The notes below the pieces were generated by a model, which was not told the origin of the DNA, did no database searches, and saw nothing but the letters and a program-made list of their open reading frames with translations. A program made the position numbers and the translations under genes. Positions 22,927-34,653 of a DNA stretch of 64,000 bases are shown in pieces. The stretch's first letter is position 1. Each line of letters begins with the position of its first letter. Source of the DNA: Carex sylvatica (lineage: Eukaryota > Streptophyta > Magnoliopsida > Poales > Cyperaceae); assembly GCA_964058845.1 (NCBI GenBank), contig CAXKVR010000191.1, positions 90,597 to 154,596 on the forward strand, read 5' to 3'.

Positions 22927-23803
22927 AGTTCCAGCTGCGATGAAATGTTTCGTTCATATCTGGAATGTAAAAAATTAAGGCACCACAATTCAGTTATTTT
23001 GTATGTATAATAAGTGGTAAGTTTGCACTTATATGTCATAAAAGAAAATTCATATGATTCAATCTATGAAGAAGTAAAATTCCAATGCACCATTAATCTC
23101 AAGAGAGAAAAAAGAATGGGTGTAAAACTAAGAAAAATAAAATTTTAACATTAGTGGGTTCCAAAAGGTTATTTTGTTAAATAATTTGGAGAGAAAGTAT
23201 TTTTATAAACTTTTTTTCAAAAATAGGTTATTTTGTAAAAAAATTCTTTAATTTATCATGGTGTGTTGTCTACTTAGGTGAAAGTCAAATGTATTATTTA
23301 TTCCTAATACATGTGCACAAGTACTTCTCTTAAATTAATTCAATGACCTAATTCGAGAACTTATATTTATTTATTATTTTATTTTTTTGAGGCAGAATTC
23401 GAGAACTTATAGTTATTATGTGGTTAAGGTTATCGTGAGGAAAGTTTGAAATTAAGCAGGTGCACCTGCTGGAATTTATGAAAAGAGAGGGCTTGCATTA
23501 TTACATCCCTTTCTTTCTAAAAAACGATTAAAATATAAAGAGTGGTAGGAAAAAGAAAAAGAAAAAATTACGCTTACATGAGCTAAAACTTAGCTGGCTA
23601 GCGCATATATCATATTATCTCTCTCATCTGCTGAATTGAGTTGAATTCTCCGATTTCGCTTCCTCATTGTGATTTATTGTACGATACTAAATCTCATTGT
23701 TGTCGGGACGTGGAATGGATTGAGAAAAATAATATCTTCAGTTGATCACAGCCCATAAGAAGACATTATAACAGAGCCGATATAACATTTGCCCCATAGC
23801 ATG
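22927..23803. other. Intergenic, AT-rich, no gene seen
   Basis: I see no reading frame of note and no inverted or tandem repeat. A GAATTCGAGAACTTATA word occurs twice, near 23350 and 23395. Confidence 0.5.
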
Positions 23804-24162
23804 TGGGCCTGGACGACATTTTTATTTTTACCCATTTTTTTTTTTATTATAAATAACCAAGGTTTAGAAGAAATTTTAAAATACTCAAACCGCATATATT
23901 ATTTGTGATTTCGAATTTTTTTTATTTTTTTTGTACAGTAGAACTCTAACTTAACAATTTCACCAAAATCGTCTACATTATTCATCACATCATAATACAC
24001 CTGTTCATCATATTGATTTCTACATCTCAGTTTGAAATGTTAACAATTTCATCGAAACCGTCTCCTCTAACTTAACAATTTCACCATATTGATTTCTACA
24101 TGCTCTTAGTTTGTGAAGTTTTTTTTTTTTATAAACTCATTTTTTTTATAATATATGTATAA

Positions 24163-24575
24163 GAGTAGAACTAGGGTGTTCTTAAGCTCTCCAAGGTGTT
24201 TGGTGAGCTTAACTCCAAAACCCATCAAATCGATTTCAAATGACGAATCCGAACCGTTGAAATCCGCCTACCTTACGAGTGATGCGTCTACATGTGAAAA
24301 TTTTAAACATTCGAATTAATTTAATATAAAGTCAAGCGGTCAAAAACCGTTAAAAAAATGAATGCACTAAAATTAATTTATTAACCTTCTAATTTTGACC
24401 GATTGATTTTATACTAAATTAATTCGAATGTTTAAAATTTTCACATGTAGACGCATCACCCATAAGGTAGGCGGGTTCCAACGGTTTGGATTCATCATTT
24501 AAAACCGATTTAATGAATTTTGGAGTTAAGCTCACCAAAGTGTTTGGTAAGCTTAAGAACACCCTAGTTCTACTC
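24163..24575. mobile_element. MITE family C, copy 2 (nested in E2)
   Basis: GAGTAGAACTAGGGTGTTCT and its inverse end the element. The flanks TATGTATAA (24154-24162) and TATGTATGA (24576-24584) match at 8 of 9 positions. The halves are strongly complementary. Confidence 0.9.
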
Positions 24576-24584
24576 TATGTATGA

Positions 24585-24614
24585 GTAATATATGTATATG
24601 TGTATATAATATAA

Positions 24615-24658
<44 letters not shown>

Positions 24659-24700
24659 CATTATATATAATATATATATATATTATATATAATATAATAT
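24585..24700. repeat. ATGTAT/TATA microsatellite
   Basis: Repeats of GTATAT (about nine units near 24605-24657) pass into ATAT/TATA dinucleotides up to the start of MITE B copy 2. Similar arrays lie at 16735-16855 and 25121-25200. Confidence 0.85.
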
Positions 24701-25120
24701 GAGGAGGGATTCAATTACACTATTTTATGGTGATACATCTTGACACTATATTTTTATAAGTCATTTTTGTGATTTTAAAATTCAATCAGACGATCCGAAC
24801 TATTTAACATGATCTTCGTATTAAAATGTGCTTGGAGACCAAAATTTACATTTTTTGGAAAAAATTTAGTATTTATAAGATGAGTACAAAATTGTTGTTT
24901 TAGGCAATTTTGGACCATTGAAAAACAACAATTTTAAAAAATTCTAAATAAATAGTAATAAATTTTCAAAAAATATAAAATTTGGTCTCCAAGAACATTT
25001 AAATATGGACATCACGTTGAACGGTTCGAATCGACTATTTGAATTTTAAAATAAAAATAACTTATAAAAATATGGTGTCAAGATGTGTCACCATAAAATG
25101 GTGTAATTGGATCCCTCCTC
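24701..25120. mobile_element. MITE family B, copy 2 (nested in E2)
   Basis: It begins GAGGAGGGATTCAATTACAC and ends with the inverse. The TSD ATATAATAT (24692-24700, 25121-25129) is perfect, but it lies in an AT repeat and so weighs less. Internally it shares AAATTTGGTCTCCAAG, TAAGATGAGTACAAAA-type and GTTGAACGGTTCGAATCGAC words with other B copies. Confidence 0.85.
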
Positions 25121-25744
25121 ATATAATATAATATATGTATATATATGTATATATAATATAATATATGTATATATATGTATAATTATATATAATTTAGGTT
25201 TGTTTACAATTATATAATATAATATAATTATACAAAAAAACTAATTACTCTACATGCAAACTAAAAAATTATACAATTAATAATTATACTTCAAAAACTT
25301 AAATTATACTAAATAAAATATCGATCGTTGTATGCCTACCGTTGAACAAAAACTTAAATTGAATTTTGAGGCACTAAATGATGTTTTTTTGAAATTATAA
25401 TTCTTCAGATGCCTGGGGGTGACCCCCGAGGAGATATTTAGATCCGTCTCATCCCCCATTTCTGAAAAGTGGTCATACGCGCAAATCTGACTTTCCTAGC
25501 CAAAGTTGTGATTGTTTAATTTTTTTTCGAAAGCTGAACTTTGAAAATTCATAACTAACTGTAGAAAAATTCAAATAAATTGAAATTTGTGTCAATTATC
25601 TGTATTTTTTTAATGCTATACATGCTGGTGTAATCACTTTTGCAGTTTGGTCCCTGTATCAGTCCAGACTTGTTGATTAACAACAGAGTTCAAATTTGAT
25701 ATATATATATACATATATTATACATATATTATATAGACATATAT

Positions 25745-25840
25745 GAGAAGGGTTAAAATGCACCATTGGTTTTGTGCCCCAACCATACCCCCATGTCTCT
25801 ATCTCTATTTACAAAGTTCAAACAGTTGATCTGAACCGTT
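25745..25840. mobile_element. MITE family B, copy 3 (truncated)
   Basis: Only one terminus is left (GAGAAGGGTTAAAATGCACC through CAGTTGATCTGAACCGTTCG). It is most similar to copy 1 at 5407-5798. The rest is missing, and unrelated tandem sequence follows. Confidence 0.75.
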
Positions 25841-25844
25841 CGTC

Positions 25845-26185
25845 TTCAGCAATTCGGGCAATTTTTGAGAGATGATATTCACGATCTGTTTTGAGATTTT
25901 GTATGAAACTTCACAGTTTTGTTCTACGATGTCAATACTGAATGTCGGTAAATTTTCATGATTTTTTGAGATATTTTGCTATGTTAACTAGAGGTGCAAA
26001 GTTGAGTTTAGAAGCACTCCTTCAGGAGTTCGGACAATTTTTAAGAGTCAATATCTCACGATCTGGTTTGAGATTTTGTATGAAACTTCACAGTCTTGTT
26101 ATATGATGTCAACACTGAATGTCGGTCAACTTTCATGATTTTTGAAAATGTTTTGCTATGTTAACCAGAGATACAAAGTTGGACT
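25845..26185 (+). repeat. Two-unit tandem repeat, period about 177 bp
   Basis: CACGATCTG, then TTTGAGATTTTGTATGAAAC and TGAATGTCGGT occur at 25880-25950 and again at 26057-26125, 177 bp apart, with a few substitutions. It lies inside E2 and is non-coding. Confidence 0.8.
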
Positions 26186-26302
26186 CAAAATGAAAAAAAA
26201 AAACCGTAAAAAAAAAAAATTCAAAACCACAAATATTATTTGCGGTTTCAACTTTTTAATCGAAACAGCAAATAATATATGTGGTTTGAGCATTTTTAAA
26301 AT

Positions 26303-26756
26303 GAGGAGGGTTCCAGTGCACCATTATTTTGGTGCTCCAATATGCACCATCATTTTGGTACTCCAATATGCACCATCATTTTGTGCTCCAATATGCACCA
26401 CGCCCTTTATCTCCATTTTCAAAGTCCGAACAGTTGATCCGAACCGCTCAACATGATCTTCATAATAAAATATGCTTGGAGACCAAATTTTATATTTTTT
26501 AGAATTTTTTTACTATTGTTTTAGATAGGTATAATATGACTTTATCAGATGGTCCAGAATCTCCTTAAAAATGTGATTTTGTATCTATCTAAAAAAATAG
26601 TAAAAAAATTCTAAAAAATATAAAATTTGGTCTCCAAGCATATTTTATTATGAAAACCATGTTGAGCGGTTCGGATCGACTGTTCGAACTTTAAAAATGG
26701 AGATAAAGGATATCGTACATATTGGAGCACCAAAATGATGGTGCATTTGAACCCTC
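26303..26756. mobile_element. MITE family B, copy 4 (splits the right TIR of E2)
   Basis: It starts GAGGAGGGTTCCAGTGCACC and ends with the inverse. The TSD TTTTAAAAT is perfect (26294-26302, 26757-26765). Near the left end a short GCTCCAATATGCACCATC unit repeats. Because the TSD lies within E2's right TIR, this insertion is younger than E2. Confidence 0.92.
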
Positions 26757-26840
26757 TTTTAAAATTTCTTTCTAAACCTTGGTTATTTATAATATATTTT
26801 TTTATTTTTTTGGTAAAAATAAAAATGTCGGTGGGCCTGG

Positions 26841-28223
26841 GGTGCTCCCATATAAATCGAGAAAGGGAGTTGCACCATACCAATACCCCATAAATTAAAA
26901 AAATATTTTCCTTATCATAAACAAATAACAAACATGTTATTAAATTTGTAATTAATTTGGAATATATGTAGCACTGTAGAAAGAACAGTGTCCATATGTT
27001 CCTGGACCGTTGATTTTCGTGTGACGATAACTTCGCCGTTCAGGTTTTTATGGGTCTACTTGGCCTGATGGGCCGGCCCGTAAAGTTGCTAGAGATTTTG
27101 ATTTGGTAACCTTCGGGCTGCGGAGACTTTAGATGATGTCTACCCATGTAATTTCTCCTGTTCTTCCTCTGGAAAATTCCTCCATCGTCTCTTCTAGGTT
27201 TTTAATTACTGGATGCTTAATATGTAGGTTTAAATAATGAGACGTCACAATAAAAGAGGGCAAACAAAGTCAAGGTGGCAGAGAGGCAATGGATATTAAC
27301 AAAAAAAATTCTACCCGTAAAATAAAATTTATTTTTCATCTCAATAGTCTCCTTTTCTCGCAAAATTTGCCTTGTCAGTTCCAATCTCTATTCTCATTAG
27401 TTTCTCTCCGAACAAGTATTATGGTCTAAGTACTATGGCCGCTATTTAGGACATTTTTCTAGCCAATTGTGCAACCTCTCCTTTGAAATTTTTGAGTTTT
27501 GATCGACAACTGTGAAATAACATTACTCGTACTAAATACCTTTGTAATAATTTAACAAAGTGCAGGACTTCATTGTAAAATAGCACAATAAAGTAGTACA
27601 AGCACGATAAATAATGACTAACAAATTACCAAGAGTCAGCACGATGACTCACCATTCAAAAAATATTTTAAAAAATCGAGTTCTAGATCGAAGAAGTTGC
27701 AACATCACAATAATATATCACTGCTTGGGTGCTTAGTTTAGGATGTAATCAAGCAAACATTAGAGCTCATTACTTGAATTAAATAAAGTAATTGGGTAAG
27801 CATTAAACTGATATTCCTTATGAAAATGCATATACTATACACTTAATTATTAGAAGCAAGATTTCAGGCCCAATTGCATTAGAGGCTTCATAATACTAAT
27901 TAACTTAAATGTTAACGCTATCAGCACATAACGCGTTAAGTGCGCATGGATGAATAAACAATGATCAACAATCTTTTAATCAACACTTTTTCCTTTATTC
28001 TCTCTCTCAAAAAAAAAAAAAAACCTTTTCCTTTAAATAATGTAAACCAACAAAACAATAATTTTCCTAAAGCTAATTGCAAACCGCATTGTAACTAAGA
28101 TTTTCACCCAGCCTGCCATCACAATTTAAAACTCAGGCAAACTGTTCTCCTATTAAGACCAACCAGAAAGAAATGAAAAAATGAACTACCGAATTAAAGA
28201 AGAGAGAGATGGAGAAGTATTGA
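26841..28223. other. Intergenic; 3' flank of the ZIP gene
   Basis: There is no gene. The part next to the ZIP stop codon should include its 3' UTR: on the minus strand an AATAAA-type signal lies near 27990. The block at 27000-27250 is less AT-rich but has no open frame or repeat that I recognise. Confidence 0.5.
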
Positions 28224-31200
28224 TCATGCCCAAATAGCAAGGGCTGCCATAGACAAAGCGCCTAGAAAGAGTGCCACATAAGAGGCAACTTGCAAACCCT
28301 TGTTGTAATTAACTTTTCGACTGAGGAAATCGGCAGCAATGAGATCGACCAGCGCCATGTAAATGAGAATTCCAGCAGAAATTGAGTCGAGGATTCCTTC
28401 AAGTATTAGAGCTGTCGGGCTATCCGCATTGTAAAATGATGCGATGGCAATGCCAATACCAATACCAGATGGTGTTGTTATTGAGAAAAACGTTGCCATT
28501 ATGGAGGCAGAGAAATTGTTGAATTGTGCCTGATTAGCAAGAAAATATAGCAACTTTAGGATTTGTATTAGGAAGAAATAATGTAGTGTAATATTTAAGT
28601 AATCAACCTTCCTAATGATAGGTTTATTTGTTGTGGATGTAATTTTATTTTATTTTTTGGTTTTTCTTTTTATTTATCTTACTTGTAACTGACAGCCACT
28701 GTCAGCCTTCTAAAAAAAAAAAACCCTTCCTAATGATAGTTTATTATTTTTCCTTCAGTCTCTTAGTTTCTTTACTGTTCAACTTTATTTTATCACAAAT
28801 CAAGTATGTATGTGGACATTAATAAGGATACTGATGCCAACAATATTGAAATTTTCAACTAGAGAATCTTCCACTGACCTACAACTGGTATTTTAATTCC
28901 AAACTAAGACACTTTTAACAATGGCATAATTATAATTCAAAAACAAGTATTTGTTGACAAATGCTAGATTTCCATATTTTAATAAGTGCAACTCATTGGC
29001 TTTCATGGTACCTATGCAAAAATTCTAGCTAGTTCCAAAGAGAAATTATGTGGTACCCGGGATACTAAATGAGAAAAGGAAAAAAATTGTACAGAAGAGT
29101 TATTATGTTACCTGGGATATGCAACCTCCTAAAGCAAATCCTTCAAAAAATTGGTGAAAAGAGAGAGCAGCTATTAAAGGTGTAATTTGGCATGGGCTGT
29201 GTGATACACCTAATGATAATCCGATAATAACTGAGTGCGACAGGATTCCTAGCTCCAAAATCTACCAGTTGAGTGATATCAGAAGTAAAAGGCATTATAT
29301 AGCGATAAAAAATAAATATAATGCCACAATATATACTAGATACAAATAATAACAAATAATAACTGAGTGCGACAGGATTCCTAGCTCCAAAATCACCCAG
29401 TTGAGTGACATCAGAAGTAAAAGGCATTATATAGCGAAACAAAATAAATATAATGCCAGAATACTAGATACAAATAAACAAAGTTGCAAAATTAACGCTG
29501 TCATATGAAATAGGTATCAATAGGAGAAAATGATGTTTAAAAATAGGAGAAATATGCAAAAATGTTGATATCCACATCTTTAAGACAAGGTCAGATTAAC
29601 TTGTGATTATTGTTACGCAACATTGATTCAATAATATTTGTAAATAATAATAGAAAAGGTACATCTAGAATAGGTTAAAATATATATAGAAGACATAAAA
29701 ACATGCCATATTAAGATCAAAGCATTTATCACCTGTGCTACAACCACGTGACGCCCATGAGAAGACAAGTCAACTTCATGCTTGTGGCCGGCAAGATTTT
29801 GATCATGACCATGCATTTGTTCATCTCCATGGTCACGTTTGTGTGCAGCTGCATGTACATGCATTCCAATGATATGCATATTTTTTGGATTGTTTTCTTG
29901 AATGCCACCTCGACCCTCATCGATGGTTATGATTTCATCTGCCACTGCCTTGTGTGCACTGGAAGTACTACTACTAGCCTTGCTAGTTGTGCTGGCTTCA
30001 GTTGCATGCAATTGCTTCTTCTCATAAAATTGGATTGCCAAGAAGTCAAGCACGAGAGTACCTAAACCATTATAGATCCAAGCTTAGGCAATAAATTTTG
30101 CCTTGGTGCAGCAATAACCCAATTAATTTTTTTAACTGGGGGAAAATAACCAGTAGAAATACCTACTTTGCCCAGTGCAGCATTTGTCATAAAACTTTTC
30201 TCTAATAGACTTTATCAGATAAAGAATCAAATTTTAGGGTAACCAAATTCAAAGGTTGAAATTTGCAGATAAAAAGAACTAAAAAATAATGTTTTAAAAT
30301 ACTGCCATATGTACCGGAATGTGACCGCATATAAGTATGCCCGTAATAAAGTGATGCGGAAATAATATGCCGTCCCAATTTTGGGATAGCTATATGTGGC
30401 CATGTATGCGGTCCACTTGTACGGCCACTGATTGAGTATGCAGTATGGGGGAATGCAATTCACATAGGCATCATGTAGCTACATATGTGAACAGAACAGC
30501 TATACTGTTGTTAACACGAAAACCAACATTTTATATTTTAATCCTACTTTATTTTTGAAAGTGTATTTTTTTTACTATAATTTTGATTTATTAGTTATCA
30601 CAAACTTCTTTGGTGATTAATTATAGACACTAAAAAAAGGGCATACCCAGTGCCGAAAGCTCCCACACATTGTGGGGTATGGAGAAAGGAATTTCTAGGC
30701 AGCCTTCCCCTTGCATTTTTGCAAGGAGGCTGATTCAAACCCAGGACCTCCAGGACACAAGTGGAGACACTCCACCACTGCGCCAGGCAGTATAGAAATT
30801 AACAAAAATAAATTGCTACATGAATTTTTTTTTTTAAATGCAATGATAAAACGAACTGGCTAAGTATAATCACATAATTAAAATCCACATGCAACCCCAT
30901 ACACATGCCGTATTTGGTAGGCTTCTGCCTGAAACTGCATAGTGCATACTGCATTTTGATGGAGAATGAACAGATCCTATTGGAGGGACACAAAGGTTTG
31001 TTTTATTCCTTTATTTTTCATTTTTGTAAACTCAAAAGGATTTCATTATTTAACTGGCCAACAGAGTGAGATTATAGTAGCGCAGGCTCTTCATTAACAT
31101 GCTACTGACCCTAAAAGTTGTTGCTTACTTTTATAAAAATAACTCCAGCAATGTAGGTAATCTCTTTTTAGCAATTGGCCAAAGAAAGTGAATGAAATGA

Positions 31201-32608
31201 CAATATCCTGACAAACATGGCTTGATTTGATCTCTCTTTCAAATGATATGTAGTATGGAGCAAATTTTCATTTCCATTTTTCTAGTCCCTTATGTGGGAT
31301 AAAAGCAAAAAAAATTATGCAATCACTACTCAAAGCAACATAAAAGTTCGACAACAAAATGTTATAAAGAATTATAGAAGAAAAAAAATTTACCTAGTGC
31401 AGCTAACATAGCGATAAATCCAGTAAAAGGAAACCGCTGCCACGGTACATCTGGCAGACACTCGTTAGTGAGCGACTCTTGTGCATCATCCAACATGTGC
31501 ACAAAACCGGTTGCCAAGATGACACCAGCTGCAAATGCCTTCGCCAAAATAAAGCCCGCGCCGCCATTTCTACTGTCAAGGAGCCTGAATTTTCGACCAA
31601 AAAGTGGTATCCCAATGCCAACAATTCCGGAGAAAAGGATTGCAGCTATGGCGAATAGCTTTAGCCGCAGTGCAGCTGGCTCATTGTGGCATGTGTCTGA
31701 TTCACCCGATCCTAGACAGCTAGCTGTCGAGACAGATTCTGACATACATAGGTACATAGGAGGTCAGAAAACATAAAAATTTACTACTTCACCTCTATAA
31801 AATTTAAATCTGTATATTTATGTGTAAAGATTCCTTTTTAATATTTCTCTTAGGCATTACTTGGGCTTATGTTAGTAACCATACTGGGGAACCGATGTTT
31901 CAAAGCAATAAATGATCACAACATGAAGGAGATGCCAGAAAATATAATTAGGAGAAATGTGATCACTAAGGTTTGGATCGCCTCTTGCACACACACCATT
32001 ATTTGTATTGGCAATTACAGGCAACATGCTGTGTACCCATTGGTGCGCGAGCCGGGAGCAATCTGATCCTTAACAACTATTAGAACATGCAATGCACATC
32101 TCAATTCTCAAACCAAAATAAGTCTAAAGAAGCTATTAATTTATAATTTATTAATTTTTTTATTGCATGCAAGTTATTACTCTCAGTACCTAAAGGATAA
32201 AAAATATCATTTATGTGGTTCCATACTTTCATGTTAATTTGGAGTTTAGACTGCACGCCAACACTCTCAAATATTCGAGACAAAAAAAGAAAATTTAAAA
32301 ACAGGTCAAATATACATTACTATAGAGAACAAATAAACAGCTAGGGGGTACCTACACAAATACGAAACTTGAGAGGTATATTTAGAGAAGTGAGTTTACC
32401 AGTGAGATTGCTCAATTGGTTGAGAACGCGAGCGACAGAGATGGAAGAACCAAGACCCTGGAGAGGATAAAACAAAGAAGAAATTAGAACAAATAAATCT
32501 ATTAAATCTCATTTCTCAATGAAATTATTTTATAGAGAAAAAAAAACAGAGAAACGACAGAAACTATGATCTTCAAACAAAAGTGACCCCTACCTGCGAG
32601 AGAGACAT
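28224..32608 (-). CDS. ZIP-family divalent metal transporter (six coding exons, about 400 aa)
   Basis: Exons (minus): 32608-32594, 32457-32400, 31738-31394, 30061-29733, 29261-29112 and 28529-28224. All junctions are GT-AG and phase-consistent. ZIP proteins move Zn, Fe or Mn into the cytoplasm. Landmarks: TM1-TM3 with [20 protein letters not shown] and CLPDVPW; a long loop (about residues 202-235) with more than ten His in [18 protein letters not shown] and GHKH; TM4 with [15 protein letters not shown]5 with [12 protein letters not shown] (H258, H285 and E289 in this model); and C-terminal helices ending ALAIWA. The N-terminus is uncertain. The first two short exons add [20 protein letters not shown]..., which is not a good signal peptide. 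Alternatively translation starts at 31757 ([10 protein letters not shown]), making them 5' UTR. One intron has a partial exon duplication and another holds a SINE. Confidence 0.9.
29224..29480. repeat. Tandem duplication of an intron-exon boundary in the ZIP gene
   Basis: The segment 29224-29355 repeats as 29356-29480 (offset 132 bp, roughly 95% identical). Each unit has the first 38 nt of the TM4 exon plus upstream intron. The downstream copy has the acceptor GGTAG|ATTTTGG. In the upstream copy the same place reads GGGTGATTTTGG, so the AG is gone and the duplicate should be skipped in splicing. Confidence 0.9.
30632..30788 (-). mobile_element. Au-like SINE in a ZIP intron
   Basis: On the minus strand it starts GCCTGGCGCAGTGGTGGAGT (A box), has GGTTTGAATCA (B box), a middle with CCTTGCAAAAATGCAAGGGG, and ends GGTATGCCC followed by a T-run, all typical of plant Au SINEs. 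The flanks TATAGACACT (left) and TATAGAAATT (right) match at 8 of 10 positions, probably a worn TSD. It lies in the 1.3-kb intron between the exons at 31394 and 30061, in the same direction as the gene. Confidence 0.85.
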
Positions 32609-33902
32609 TAGAACTCTGATCGATGCGCTTTCACAGGAAAATTGAAAAGAAACTATGATCTTCAATGGATTGGAGCCTTGCACACACAATAATTGAAAAT
32701 TAAAATGGTGCAAGTCAGAGAGCGACGGAGACAGAGCTGCGATGTACTTATCTGAAATAAAAGACCAGATTTATATAAAGAGTAGAGGTGAGGTGTCGAA
32801 AGAGTGGTCAATGTAAAGTGCTTCTGTACACAGCACCACCTGGTCCATTGTTAATTCCTACACCAAAAATAGTACTAATACGATCTAAACATGTTTGTTG
32901 CTACCAATAAATTATAATAATTATTAAATAAATAAAGAATATACTATATATATTAAACATGCTATATGTTGAAAATTTTACAGTTACAAATATTTTTGTA
33001 GCATGTCGAAGAAATAATTTTTTAGCATGATTCATCTTCTAGAAAATAATGATAAAATTTATTTTGATACAATAATGTAGCAACGCAAGTCATTTCAATA
33101 TGAATACCAATTAAGAGTCTGAAACTTTAATGGTAGACCAGTTGCAGGCTTCCAGCTGCTGATCGCAGCATATTTACCAATCCGAAGAGAATGTCGTCAC
33201 GAATGAAGCAATGCTATCGGACGGTCAGGATGGCGTTTAAGGGAAGAATTTCCAGTACGATGGACCCACTGAATACAGGCGTGCTTTTTTTTCAATTTTG
33301 AGAGAGTGCAGGTCAACTTGGTAAAACCGCTGCATCTGCGACGTGGCGAAAATCGCAACTAATTATGATAAGTGTAGTAAGGATGTCGACATAGTGTCCA
33401 TGTGTCATTTAAATTCTCGATTTATCGTTTAGATCTAATTTGCTAAATGCAGGAAATTAACAGATTTTTTTTTTTTTAAGAATAAAAGAATCTAAATGTG
33501 GATCCAGATTAACTCTAATTAAATTATTAAAATGGCTTATTTACTGCTCAATAAGAATTATAAAGTCAAAATTCTCTTTACTATTTCTGTTTTTTTGTTG
33601 TGTTATGTTTAAAAGATACTAAAAAAACGAAAATTTGTAATGAAAAGAGAAAATTTTCTCTTTGCCTTCAATAATTTAATTGTTGCTCTCAAAATAGCGC
33701 CTCCCTTTCTTCTTTTCCTTTCTTCCATGATATTTCATGTTTTCTATTTTCTTTTCTTTGTACCATTTTTCGTTTTGTTATGCAATTATTTTAAGTAATT
33801 AAATAATATATACACAAGTGAGTAAATAATTGAATCTGACATTTTTACTTTAATTATTATTAAAACAATGTTTATAATGTATATAATTGTTTTCTTTTCA
33901 AG
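32609..33902. promoter_or_regulatory. 5' flank of the ZIP gene; otherwise intergenic
   Basis: The first 150 bp upstream of the most distal exon probably holds the promoter; a TTATATAAA-type TATA box on the minus strand lies near 32770. Further out it is AT-rich with a patch of moderate GC at 33150-33370. No gene is seen. Confidence 0.4.
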
Positions 33903-33966
33903 TTGCATGCATGATATATGTTTTCGAATAATGCTGAAATTATGAAAACATATATCATGCATGCAA
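33903..33966. repeat. Perfect 23-bp inverted repeat with an 18-nt loop
   Basis: Arms at 33903-33925 and 33944-33966 are exact reverse complements (core GCATGCATGATATATG). RNA from either strand would form a strong hairpin. It lies in the intergenic space between the ZIP and RRM genes. It could be a tiny fold-back element or a hairpin RNA; there is no evidence for transcription. Confidence 0.9.
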
Positions 33967-34653
33967 GTTCTATATAAATTTTGTTGCAAAATGCATGCAT
34001 AATTAATTAAATCCTAATCCTTAAACATTCAAATATTAGTATTCCAAACCTTCAATTTGTTATAATTTAATCTGTCCGTTTAAAGAAAAAAATAAATTCA
34101 AAATATATTTGCGTATACCAAAAAAAAAAGAAGACTTATCAGCATTTTGTTGCCGATGTTCATAAATTATCACTCCGTTGAATTTGATAATTCAATCCCT
34201 TCACCGAAAACGAACTCAAATTTAATAAGCTATATAATTCATTCGAGACCCAACCTCACTTGTGCATTGAAAATACAATCTAAAATGAAACTAATTGGGA
34301 GAAACTATTATGCTAAATAACTCCCATATATAAAACATCAAAACAGAAGAGTATCTGGGTGTAAACACAGCCAACCTATGTTCCTACATCAAATATCTGT
34401 CCGAAACAGGAAACAAGTTACATCACAACAAGTATCTAACTAGCAAATTATAAAAATAACTATTTAAGTTCTCATATCAAACTGTCGTAACATAAGAAAA
34501 TTGCATTATGCATCCTTTTTCCACCCCCCTTCAAGACACAATTACAAACAGTGGCAACCACAAAAATGGTTATTATGGCATGAATATCACTAATAAGTTA
34601 TAAACCTCTCTGCTAAGCTTAACTTCTAGATTGGAAGTACCCCCCAAAACCCA
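33967..34653. other. Intergenic; 3' flank/UTR of the RNA-binding protein gene
   Basis: No gene is seen. The part from about 34300 to 34653 most likely contains the 3' UTR of the minus-strand gene. Confidence 0.45.

Larger units (their letters stand above)
23813..26831. mobile_element. Mutator-like non-autonomous element E2 with 9-bp TSD and nested MITEs
   Basis: The left end (ACGACATTTTTATTTTTACC, then TTATAAATAACCAAGGTTTA and TTTTAAAATACTCAAACC) and the inverse of the right end (26831 leftwards) match over more than 110 bp. The TSD TGGGCCTGG is perfect at 23804-23812 and 26832-26840. The interior at 25300-25690 is an inverted copy of E1's interior. Four MITEs are nested within: C copy 2, B copy 2, a truncated B copy 3, and B copy 4, which splits the right TIR. 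No transposase is visible, so it is non-autonomous. Confidence 0.85.

Noticed and set aside
26142..26456. 104-aa frame with repeated CAPICT motif
   Set aside because: Spans the end of E2 and MITE B4; repeats come from the GCTCCAATATGCACCAT unit.
29143..29442. 99-aa open frame with a repeated YIMPFTSD motif
   Set aside because: Arises from the intron-exon tandem duplication in the ZIP gene, in the wrong frame.
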